Shown here: positions 19,584-28,210 of the stretch, in pieces
Position numbering within the stretch: the first letter of the stretch is position 1
Layout: the number at the start of each line of letters is the position of its first letter
Made by a program: the position numbers and the translations under genes
Assembly: GCA_028289425.1 (NCBI GenBank)
Contig: JANQPL010000004.1
Coordinates: 682,001-746,000, forward strand
Direction: 5' to 3'
DNA length: 64,000 bases
Source: Alphaproteobacteria bacterium
GTDB lineage: Bacteria; Pseudomonadota; Alphaproteobacteria; JANQMY01
Notes under the pieces: model-generated
Seen by the model: the letters and a program-made list of their open reading frames with translations, nothing else
Database searches by the model: none
What the model was told of the DNA's origin: nothing

Positions 19584-21815
19584 ATGACCAAGTCCGAAAC
19601 CAAGTACCGCATTTGCCCGATCTGTGAGGCGACGTGTGGCTTAACGATTGAGACCAACGGGCGAACCGTGGGGGACATTCGCGGAAACGACGAGGATGTA
19701 TTCAGCCACGGGTTCATTTGTCCGAAAGGGGTTGCGCTTCGGGAGCTTGACGCGGATCCCGATCGTCTCCGGACACCCTTGGTCCGCCGCAGTGGCGAGC
19801 TCATCGAGGCGTCTTGGGAAGAAGCATTTGCCGAAATCGAAAAGCGCATTACGCCGATCATTGCAAAGCATGGGCGGGAATCTGTCGCCACCTATTTGGG
19901 AAACCCGTCCGCACACAAAGTAGCTTTGCAGCTTTACATCCCTGTGTTTCTAAAAGCCCTTGCGAGCAAGAACCTCTATTCGGCAAGTACGCTTGATCAG
20001 ATGCCGAAGCAGGTGTCGAACGGGCTCATGTACGGCAACTTCTTAACCTGCGCCGTGCCTGACATCGACCGGAGTGATTTGCTGGTCATTATGGGTGCCA
20101 ATCCGATGGCGTCCAATGGCAGTCTTTGGACCGTGCCCGATTTTCGCGGACGCATTAAAGCGATGCAAAAACGCGGCGGGCGGCTTGTGGTCATCGATCC
20201 CCGACGGTCGCAAACGGCAAAGCTTGCAGACCAACATATTGCCATCCGTCCCGGGACGGATGCCTATCTGCTGGCGGCAATGGCGAACACCATGTTCGCC
20301 GAAAACCTGGTTAATGTGGGCGAGCTTGGCTCTCGGATCAACGGTCTGGACGACGTTGAAAAGGCCGTCGAAAAGTATTCACCGGAATTGGTCGCCGAGA
20401 TCACGCAGGTTTCCCCCGAAACAATCAAACAGTTGGCGCGGGACGTCGCGGCGACCGATGCCAGCGCTGTTTACGGACGCATCGGGACCTGTACGCAAGA
20501 ATTTGGCACCCTGTCGTCCTGGTTGACGGATGTTGTCAACATTCTCGCGGGCAGTTTGGATCGGCCGGGCGGGGTCATGTTCCCGAAGGCGCCGGCCCTT
20601 CAGGCGAACTCTACCGGTACGCCAGGCTCTGGTCGTGGCACGCGCATTGGGCGCTGGCAATCTCGCGTGCGAGGCGCCTCGGAAATTTTGGGCGAACTTC
20701 CGGCGGTGTGTTTGGCGGAGGAAATCGAAACGCCCGGCGATCAACAAATCCGCGCATTGTTTACCATTGCGGGCAATCCGATCTTAAGTGCGCCCAATGG
20801 AGAGCGTATAAGCCGCGCGTTCGGCACGCTCGACTTCATGGTCAGTATCGACATCTACCTCAATGAGACGACGCGCCATGCGGATGTCATCTTGCCGGGT
20901 ACATCACCTCTCGAAGAATCTCACTTTGATATTGGCTTCCACCAATTTGCCATTCGCAATGCCGCCCGGTTTTCGCCGGCACTTTTCTCTCTGGATGATG
21001 GTCGGCCGGGGGAATGGGAAACTCTTCTACGGCTTGCCGCCATCGTGTCCGGGCAAGATGTGTCTGCGGCAGATATGGATGAGCAAATCATCCGTGGCCG
21101 TATTAAATCTCTAACGCAAAAAGAGGGCAGCCCCATCTTCGAGCGCGATGAGTCTGAGATTTTCGAAAGTTTGACCGGCACCGGACCCGATCGCCAAATC
21201 GATTTGGCGCTTCGCGTTGGCCCTTACGGAGATGGTTTTGGCACCGACCCGGACAGCCTAACGCTGAAAAAGCTGATCGACACGCCAAACGGCATCGATT
21301 ATGGCCCGCTTGAACCCCGTATGCCTGAAGCGCTGCGCACCCCCAGCGGTAAGATCGAGATGGCGCCGCCGGAAATCCTGTCCGACCTCCCCAGGCTTGA
21401 TGACGCCTTGGTGCGTACGGTGCCAACGTCCTTCTTGCTGATCGGCCGCCGTGATGTGCGGACGAACAATTCCTGGCTTCATAATTTACCGCTTCTCGCC
21501 AAGGGTCCGTTCAAGTGCACAATGCAAATTCATCCGGACGATGCCGACCGGTTGGGTCTAGAAGACGGCGCAATGGCCTCTGTAAAGGGCAAGAGCGGTG
21601 CTGTCGAAGTGGTCACCGAACGTACGCCCGACATCATGCCCGGCGTCATCAGCATACCGCACGGTTTTGGTCACAATCAGCAGGGTGCAAATCTTAGAGT
21701 GGCCTCGGAACGGCCGGGCGTGAACAGCAATTTACTGGCGGACGACAGCGTTATCGACCCATTGTCTGGAAATGCCATATTGAATGGAATTCCTGTCAGC
21801 GTGTCGGCGGCATGA
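19584..21815 (+). CDS. molybdopterin-dependent oxidoreductase
   Basis: N-terminal [4Fe-4S] motif CPICEATCGLTIE...GFICPKG; MGANPMASNGSLWTVPDF; C-terminal molydop-binding domain. Confidence 0.92.
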   Translation: MTKSETKYRICPICEATCGLTIETNGRTVGDIRGNDEDVFSHGFICPKGVALRELDADPDRLRTPLVRRSGELIEASWEEAFAEIEKRITPIIAKHGRESVATYLGNPSAHKVALQLYIPVFLKALASKNLYSASTLDQMPKQVSNGLMYGNFLTCAVPDIDRSDLLVIMGANPMASNGSLWTVPDFRGRIKAMQKRGGRLVVIDPRRSQTAKLADQHIAIRPGTDAYLLAAMANTMFAENLVNVGELGSRINGLDDVEKAVEKYSPELVAEITQVSPETIKQLARDVAATDASAVYGRIGTCTQEFGTLSSWLTDVVNILAGSLDRPGGVMFPKAPALQANSTGTPGSGRGTRIGRWQSRVRGASEILGELPAVCLAEEIETPGDQQIRALFTIAGNPILSAPNGERISRAFGTLDFMVSIDIYLNETTRHADVILPGTSPLEESHFDIGFHQFAIRNAARFSPALFSLDDGRPGEWETLLRLAAIVSGQDVSAADMDEQIIRGRIKSLTQKEGSPIFERDESEIFESLTGTGPDRQIDLALRVGPYGDGFGTDPDSLTLKKLIDTPNGIDYGPLEPRMPEALRTPSGKIEMAPPEILSDLPRLDDALVRTVPTSFLLIGRRDVRTNNSWLHNLPLLAKGPFKCTMQIHPDDADRLGLEDGAMASVKGKSGAVEVVTERTPDIMPGVISIPHGFGHNQQGANLRVASERPGVNSNLLADDSVIDPLSGNAILNGIPVSVSAA

Positions 21816-21830
21816 TCAAGCCAAAAAGAT

Positions 21831-21862
21831 GATGCCCCTGGCGCTGGGGGACCAGGGGCATC
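21831..21862 (-). terminator. rho-independent terminator-like hairpin (for the EF-hand gene)
   Basis: GATGCCCCTGG / CCAGGGGCATC 11-bp perfect stem, followed on the minus strand by ATCTTTTT. Confidence 0.65.
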
Positions 21863-21903
21863 TGTGGGGCAGGGATGGGGGAGGGAGTCCCTGCTGTGAA
21901 ACT

Positions 21904-22350
21904 TTATTCGGCCTTGTGATGACCGCGACCGCGCGTGGGGAATTCGTCGGCGGTTAGCTTTCCGTCGCCGTTCTTATCGAACCGCTCAACCATGCCCCCA
22001 CCGCGCTTGCCGAATTCATCCGCTGAAATGGACGCACTGTCGTCTTCATCCAGACGCTGGAACCGCGCGTTCTGACGCTCGCGCATGCGATCTTCTTGCA
22101 GCGCTGCGAACTCGTCGGCGGACAGTTGTCCGTCGTTGTTGGCATCAAATTCTGCAAACTTCTGAGCGCGGCGCGCATCGATTTCCGCTTGAGTGACGGC
22201 ACCGTCGCCGTCTGCATCCACGCGTTCGATAAATGCTTGTCCAAAATTTCCGCCTTTGCCGCCCGGGCCCGCATTGGCGTGAATGATAAAAGGGAGCGCG
22301 AGTGCCGAAACGGCACCTGCCGCAAGCATGATCTTCGTCGCGTTGTTCAT
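21904..22350 (-). CDS. secreted EF-hand domain protein
   Basis: Signal peptide MNNATKIMLAAGAVSALALPFIIHANA; EF loops DADGDGAVTQAE, DANNDGQLSADE, DEDDSASISADE, DKNGDGKLTADE. Confidence 0.9.
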   Translation of the reverse strand: MNNATKIMLAAGAVSALALPFIIHANAGPGGKGGNFGQAFIERVDADGDGAVTQAEIDARRAQKFAEFDANNDGQLSADEFAALQEDRMRERQNARFQRLDEDDSASISADEFGKRGGGMVERFDKNGDGKLTADEFPTRGRGHHKAE

Positions 22351-22545
22351 TGGTATGTCCTTCTTTCCGTGTCTTGAGACAAGGAAATAGAAATCAATTG
22401 TCGCGAAACTACGGCGCAAAAACCGCTGTTTCGTCGCAATTTGTGACGGTGTCGCCCATTGATACAGCTTGATACATTTTTTGTTGGGAAGGCGGACGGG
22501 CACTTCCCATAATGATCGCTGTGTTCGTCAACAACCGGGGCCCTG

Positions 22546-23265
22546 ATGGAAGCCACACCACACATTCTTGTCGTGGATGACCACAAGGAAATCAGAGATT
22601 TGCTGGCCAAATATCTGACCAAGAACGGATTGCGTGCGAGCGTGGCCGATGGGGCCCCCGCGGCCCGGCGCGCCTTGGCCACCAGCGCCATCGATCTTGT
22701 GGTGCTGGATGTCATGATGCCCGGCGAGGATGGTATTTCCTTGTGCAGACATATCCGCGAAACGGAAGACATCCCCACTATCATGCTGACGGCGATGGGG
22801 GAAGAAACGGATCGCATCGTCGGCTTGGAAGTCGGCGCCGACGATTATGTGACGAAGCCGTTCAATCCCAGAGAGCTGTTGGCGCGCATCAAGTCCGTCC
22901 TCCGCCGCGCGCAGAGCATGCCCAAAACTGCCCGACCTGCAAAACAAGAGCAGATTGCCTTTGACCGATGGAAGTTCAACACCGCGCAGAGGGAGCTTAT
23001 CGACGAAAACGATGTGGTGGTTCCGTTAAGCACTGGCGAGTTCCTTATGCTGGAAGCGTTTACGTCGCGTCCGAACGTGGTGCTTAGCCGTGATCAGCTG
23101 CTCGATATTACCCGTGGCCGTGCACCCAACGTGTTCGACCGGAGCATCGACAATCAGGTGAGCCGCCTGCGCAAGAAAATCGAGCAGGATCCGAAAAAGC
23201 CCAAAATCATTAAGACTGTCTGGGGTGGCGGCTATCAATTTGTGGCGAAAGTCGAGCGCGTATGA
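22546..23265 (+). CDS. OmpR-family response regulator
   Basis: ILVVDDHKEIRDLL, LVVLDVMMPGEDG, winged-helix C-terminus. Confidence 0.94.
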   Translation: MEATPHILVVDDHKEIRDLLAKYLTKNGLRASVADGAPAARRALATSAIDLVVLDVMMPGEDGISLCRHIRETEDIPTIMLTAMGEETDRIVGLEVGADDYVTKPFNPRELLARIKSVLRRAQSMPKTARPAKQEQIAFDRWKFNTAQRELIDENDVVVPLSTGEFLMLEAFTSRPNVVLSRDQLLDITRGRAPNVFDRSIDNQVSRLRKKIEQDPKKPKIIKTVWGGGYQFVAKVERV

Positions 23266-24641
23266 ACTGGTTGTTCTCTAGACCTCTCGCCTTTCAACTT
23301 GTCATATTCGTGGTGGGCGCAATCATTTTCTCGCAAGTGGTGAGCTTTTACTTGTTCGTGAACGAGCGGCGCACGGCGCTGCGCGACGCAGGAATCTATC
23401 AAGCCGTCTTCCGCACGGCGACGATTGCCAGAACGTTGCAAGCCACCGATGTCGGTATTCATCGGCAGATTATCCGCGTGAGCTCGAACCGGCGCTTGCG
23501 TTACTGGTTATCGGAAAGTGCTGCCGTGACGTTCCCCGAAGACCTTCCTCAGCGCAGGCGGGCAATGATGGCACTGCGCGACCGCTATCCCGATTTTGCG
23601 GACGGTATTCTGTTTCAACGCGGGGCTGGAGCCTTGCCGCCGAGACGTCACCCACCTCCCGGAGCGCGTGACCGGCCACCACCGGCCGAAAGACGCGGCC
23701 CACCCCCCATCCCGGTGATGACCGTGTCCGTGCCGATTTCTTCTGAGACTTGGCTCAACGGCACGGTCATGCAAATGCCGACAGAGCCTCGCCTGGGCTG
23801 GCGGCCTGGCGCCGCATTGGCATTGCTGGCGGGAACCATCATCGTTGTGCTCTTATTCCTCATCAGCAGGGTGACCAAGCCGCTTTCAACCCTTGCCGAG
23901 GCGGCGGACAAATTGGGGCGGGGAGAGGCAATTGGACCCGTAGAAGAACGGGGGCCGCGCGAAGTGCGTATCACAACGCGCGCCTTCAATGTGATGCAGG
24001 AACGCCTGGGCCGCTTTGTGGAAGATCGCACGCGCATGCTGGCCGCAATATCTCATGATTTGCGAACACCCATCACCGCCTTGCGGCTGCGGGCGGAGAT
24101 GCTCGAAGACGGTGAGAACCGGGAGCGGATGCTCGAAACCCTCGACACGATGTCCGAAATGACCGAAGCCACGTTGAACTTTATGCGAGACGAAAGCGCA
24201 TCGGAGCAAAGCAGTCAGGTCGATCTGAGTGCGCTGATTGACAGCGTGTGCCAAGATTTTCAGGACATGGAAAAGAAAATCACCTGGGAGACGCCGCCAA
24301 ACCTCGTTTATGTTTGCAGACCGGGCGGTTTACGCAGGGCACTGACGAACCTCATCGATAATGCTCTGAAATACGGGGCAACCGCATCGGTGTCGGTCGA
24401 AACCACATCCGATTTCATAAATGTTCTGGTTCGGGACGACGGCCCAGGCATTCCGGAAGAAAAGCTTGAAGAGGTTTTTAGGCCTTTTGCCAGATTGGAC
24501 GGCGCGCGCAATACGGAAAGCGGCAGTGTAGGTCTGGGCCTATCGATCGCACAGTCCATTGTGCAATCTCACGGTGGTAGCCTGATTTTGACAAACAGGC
24601 CGGAAGGCGGCCTTGAGGCAAAGGTCAGCCTTCCGCTCTAG
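23262..24641 (+). CDS. sensor histidine kinase
   Basis: HAMP region, AAISHDLRTPITALRLRAEML, DNALKYG, DDGPGIPEEKLEEVFRPF, GLGLSIAQSIV. Confidence 0.94.
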   Translation: MNWLFSRPLAFQLVIFVVGAIIFSQVVSFYLFVNERRTALRDAGIYQAVFRTATIARTLQATDVGIHRQIIRVSSNRRLRYWLSESAAVTFPEDLPQRRRAMMALRDRYPDFADGILFQRGAGALPPRRHPPPGARDRPPPAERRGPPPIPVMTVSVPISSETWLNGTVMQMPTEPRLGWRPGAALALLAGTIIVVLLFLISRVTKPLSTLAEAADKLGRGEAIGPVEERGPREVRITTRAFNVMQERLGRFVEDRTRMLAAISHDLRTPITALRLRAEMLEDGENRERMLETLDTMSEMTEATLNFMRDESASEQSSQVDLSALIDSVCQDFQDMEKKITWETPPNLVYVCRPGGLRRALTNLIDNALKYGATASVSVETTSDFINVLVRDDGPGIPEEKLEEVFRPFARLDGARNTESGSVGLGLSIAQSIVQSHGGSLILTNRPEGGLEAKVSLPL

Positions 24642-24658
24642 GTCAGCCTTCCGCTCTA
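24623..24658 (+). repeat. 18-bp perfect tandem duplication spanning the kinase stop codon
   Basis: GGTCAGCCTTCCGCTCTA repeated twice head-to-tail (24623-24640, 24641-24658). Confidence 0.95.
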
Positions 24659-24673
24659 GGTCAGACTTGCTCT
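24657..24673 (+). repeat. short dispersed repeat copy 3 (TAGGTCAGACTTGCTCT)
   Basis: Identical 17-mer to the copy at 13841. Confidence 0.75.
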
Positions 24674-24681
24674 GGAGCTTT

Positions 24682-25854
24682 CTAGTTTTTGCGGTCGATC
24701 AGTTCTGTGGCGGTGATATCGATCCCAAATCCGGACACGCCGACATAATGGCGGTGCCGCGTTTCCAGCAATCGGATAGAACGCACGCCTAAATCACGCA
24801 AAATTTGCGCGCCGACGCCCACATCTTTCCATTGTTCTTTGCGTTTCACATCCTGCGCAACATCTGTGCGCGCCTCGAGCTTTGCGGCGGGCACGCCGGC
24901 GGAGCCATCGCGCAAATACACCAAAACACCCTTGCCTTCAGCTTGGAAGCGCCGAAGTGCGCGCGAAATCAAACTCTTTTCACGCCGATCCGACGGGCCA
25001 AACACATCAAATTCTATCCGCTCTCGGTGAATTCGAACGGGGATTTCTTGTCCGTCGCCGACCGATCCAATAATGACGGCGAGGTGGTCCACGGAATCGA
25101 ACGGGGTGCGGAACGCAATTGCCTTTGCGGGCCCCACATCGGTCTCGATCTCGAACTCGCCTTGCCGTTCCACCAGCTTCTCGCTGCGTTGCCGGTAAGC
25201 GATCAAGTCAGCGATGGAGATGATCTTTAAATTGTGCTCGCGCGCAAAGGGGATCAGTTCCGGCAGCCGTTTGACCGACCCGTCATCATTCACAAGTTCT
25301 GCCAGAAGGCCCGCAGGGGGAAGCCCGGCGAGCCGTGCGAGGTCAATGGCCGCTTCCGTGTGTCCGGACCGCACCAGCACGCCGCCATCCTTTGCGATGA
25401 GCGGGAAAATGTGCCCGGGTCGTACAAAATCATCCGCCCCTGCATTGCCGTTCGCCAAGGCGCGGACGGTGTTCGATCTTTCCTCGGCAGAAATGCCTGT
25501 GGTCAGCCCTTCCCGGTAATCGACGGAAACGGTGAAAGCCGTCGATAAAGGCGCATCGTTGTGATGAACCATGGGGTGCAGTCTGAGCCTTTGAGATTCA
25601 GAGACCGAAAGCGGCGTACACAGAATGCCACTGGTGTGTCGAATGATGAAGGCGACTTGTTCGGGCGTTGCTTTCGAGGCGGCCATAATGAGGTCGCCCT
25701 CGTTTTCGCGGTCGTCGTCATCGACCACCACGACGATTTTGCCGTCGGCGAAATCCTTGATGGCCTCTTCCACGGAATCGAGTGTTACGGATTGGTCGGC
25801 TTTTATTTTTGTGTCTATCATTTTTGGTCTCATTGCTGCTGTGAATTCGGTCAA
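24682..25854 (-). CDS. ribB: 3,4-dihydroxy-2-butanone-4-phosphate synthase fused to GTP cyclohydrolase II-like domain (RibBX-like)
   Basis: VVVDDDDRENEGDLIMAA, FIIRHTSGILCTPL, RPGHIFPLIAKDGGVLVRSGHTEAAIDLARLAG; C-terminal RibA-like domain without zinc cysteines. Internal start MIDTKIKADQ also possible. Confidence 0.9.
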   Translation of the reverse strand: MTEFTAAMRPKMIDTKIKADQSVTLDSVEEAIKDFADGKIVVVVDDDDRENEGDLIMAASKATPEQVAFIIRHTSGILCTPLSVSESQRLRLHPMVHHNDAPLSTAFTVSVDYREGLTTGISAEERSNTVRALANGNAGADDFVRPGHIFPLIAKDGGVLVRSGHTEAAIDLARLAGLPPAGLLAELVNDDGSVKRLPELIPFAREHNLKIISIADLIAYRQRSEKLVERQGEFEIETDVGPAKAIAFRTPFDSVDHLAVIIGSVGDGQEIPVRIHRERIEFDVFGPSDRREKSLISRALRRFQAEGKGVLVYLRDGSAGVPAAKLEARTDVAQDVKRKEQWKDVGVGAQILRDLGVRSIRLLETRHRHYVGVSGFGIDITATELIDRKN

Positions 25855-26744
25855 GCTTGGCTGAGCAAATCCTCTGCCTGTTTCCAGGCCGCTAAGACGA
25901 AAGCATCAAGCGTGGCTGATGGATTAGCCTGATCGGAAAGATCGCCAACCTTGAGAATGCCACCGACCCATCCCTCCGTATGCCAGAATCCGGGCGCGGG
26001 CAGAGGCGACAGCCTGTTGGCCGGCGGATAGGGCCAGGGTGTGACGTAAAAATAGGGCGTCGCATAATTGTCGTCTCCCGGCGACATGCCCACACCGACG
26101 GATTTGGACTCTTCGCTTGTCTGCGGTTCCAGAGCGATTAGCGTTGCCATATCAAAATGGTGCGGCCAGCAACGCGCGGGCAATGCGCGGCTATCGGACT
26201 GAACGACGCCCTCAAGCAAACTCGCTGCGTTCCCATAAAGTTGTTCCAAGTAGGCCGTTCCGGCCTGGATTTCTTTGCCGCCATACTTGGCGCCGGACGC
26301 AAGCTCGCTTGGCGGCATGTCATATGGCAGTGATGCATCTAACAGGGTGTGATCTAATCCAAGTGTCTTTGCATAATTTCCGATCCAAACACGCAGGTCA
26401 CTTTCCGTTTTGCCTTCCAAAGCAAGGACATCTTGATTGCCAATTGTGAGGGTCATGGCAGGAAATGCAAAAGACACCTTCTGTTTTTCGATGCCATTCA
26501 CCAGCGCGGATTGTGACGCGTCCCATGTCAAGCTCGTATGGCTGTCATCCGGCGCGGGCGTTCCGTACGCGCGGCCAAATCGCCCTGGCCATTGAACAGC
26601 GAAATGGGCTTGCGTCCGCGCCTCCGCGATTGCCGCGCCGCTGATGTCAGGAAGGTGTGTCCATTTGCTTGTGAAAGTTTGGGCCAAATTCGTTCTCGCT
26701 AAACGATTGGTCGGGCCAGCCGCCACAGCCCCTTGCCCATCCAA
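25851..26744 (-). CDS. hypothetical protein (DUF5996-like?)
   Basis: 297 aa ORF, RPEATAHFAVQWPGRFGRA-like N-terminus and SPGDDNYATPYFYVTPWPYP motif; start codon uncertain. Confidence 0.6.
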   Translation of the reverse strand: MDGQGAVAAGPTNRLARTNLAQTFTSKWTHLPDISGAAIAEARTQAHFAVQWPGRFGRAYGTPAPDDSHTSLTWDASQSALVNGIEKQKVSFAFPAMTLTIGNQDVLALEGKTESDLRVWIGNYAKTLGLDHTLLDASLPYDMPPSELASGAKYGGKEIQAGTAYLEQLYGNAASLLEGVVQSDSRALPARCWPHHFDMATLIALEPQTSEESKSVGVGMSPGDDNYATPYFYVTPWPYPPANRLSPLPAPGFWHTEGWVGGILKVGDLSDQANPSATLDAFVLAAWKQAEDLLSQA

Positions 26745-26995
26745 TGTTCACACGGTCCCTATGAACGATCAAGCCGCTCAAGCACACGAAATCGATACTT
26801 TTGGCAAAAATGCGGCTTCTGGTGCAGATATGCACCCAGCGGAAATCGTAAAAAAATCAATACCTTAACAGGGGTGGTCAGGGTGACGTTGCGGAAGATC
26901 TCGATCGAATCTTGACGATGTTAAGTTTGCCGCCATCTCATGATCTAAGGCTCAAATCCTTGCGTAGCAATGTGTGTTTGGAAGTGGCGGGCATC

Positions 26996-28207
26996 ATGAC
27001 GTTGAAGTTGTTTTTCAGAATACTGATGATTGTGGCGGTCTTGCCTCTCACAAGCGTGTCACTGAATCTGGGGCCGATATTAAACCCGTTGACCGTGCTG
27101 CAAGCCCAAGCTGCCAGAAATACCGGCGCAGCGGACAGCGCCTTGCCTGTTTTGGTCGAAACGATCCGATATCAAGAAAGCTACACCGCCCAAGAAAGCT
27201 ATGCCGGCAAGATCAGTGGCGCGCGGAGCAGCCAGTTGGGGTTTGAACGCGGCGGACTTCTGGTGGAAATTGTGGTGGAAGAAGGCGTGGGCGTTGAGGA
27301 AGGAGACTTACTCGCGCGCCTCGATCAACGATCATTGCAGGCGGAAAAGCTCGAGATTGAAGCGCGTTTGAAAAGCGCCCAAGCGCAGATCGTTCAATTG
27401 GAAGCCGAACTGGAGTTGGCAAAACGTACCGAAAAACGACGCGAACAACTCGTCCGCAACAACAACACGTCCCGGCAAAGCTATGACGAAGCGGCCTTTC
27501 GGTCCCAGTCCCTAGCGGCGCAATTGGATGCAGCAAAAGCAAACGCGGCGCAAGCGGAAGCACAGCTCGAGGCGAACGCGGTCCGGTTGGATTTGTCGGA
27601 ACTGAAAGCGCCATTTAGTGGGTCGATCACGGTCAAATATGTGGATCAAGGGACGGTCGTTCAGCCCGGCCAGGCGGTCTTCCAAATTATCGAAAGTGGC
27701 CGGTTGGAGATGCGCGTTGGACTTCCCGAAAATGCGGCCCGGAACTTGACAATTGGCCGCGTCTATCAAGCCAAGACCGCAGATGCTGAATTGGTGCTGC
27801 GATTGTTACGCGTTGTGGACCAAATTGCAGATGCCACCAGGACCGTCACCGCGATCTTTGCGGTGGACGACCGGCCGGCCTGGTTGAAAGACGGCACCAT
27901 TGCGCGCCTCATTCTTGAGCGGGAGAACCCGGCCCGTGGATTTTGGCTTCCTTTAACGGCATTGACCGAAGGCCGCCGGGGCCTTTGGAACGCGTATGCG
28001 GTTATTCCCCAAGACGATGGGTCGCACATCCTTGAACTCCGCCCGATTGATATTCTGTATGCGGAAATTGACCGAGCCTACGCGCGTGGCACATTCGACG
28101 ACGGCGAACTTGTGATGAAGTCGGGCGTTCATCGCGTTGTGCCGGGGCTTCAAGTCCGCCCGGTCGATGAGCGCGACGGCACACCCGCCTTGTCTCTTCT
28201 AAAGTAA
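26996..28207 (+). CDS. efflux RND transporter periplasmic adaptor (HlyD family)
   Basis: Signal-like N-terminus, lipoyl/coiled-coil adaptor pattern, LDLSELKAPFSGSITVKYVDQGTVVQPGQAVFQI. Confidence 0.9.
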   Translation: MTLKLFFRILMIVAVLPLTSVSLNLGPILNPLTVLQAQAARNTGAADSALPVLVETIRYQESYTAQESYAGKISGARSSQLGFERGGLLVEIVVEEGVGVEEGDLLARLDQRSLQAEKLEIEARLKSAQAQIVQLEAELELAKRTEKRREQLVRNNNTSRQSYDEAAFRSQSLAAQLDAAKANAAQAEAQLEANAVRLDLSELKAPFSGSITVKYVDQGTVVQPGQAVFQIIESGRLEMRVGLPENAARNLTIGRVYQAKTADAELVLRLLRVVDQIADATRTVTAIFAVDDRPAWLKDGTIARLILERENPARGFWLPLTALTEGRRGLWNAYAVIPQDDGSHILELRPIDILYAEIDRAYARGTFDDGELVMKSGVHRVVPGLQVRPVDERDGTPALSLLK

Positions 28208-28210
28208 GCA

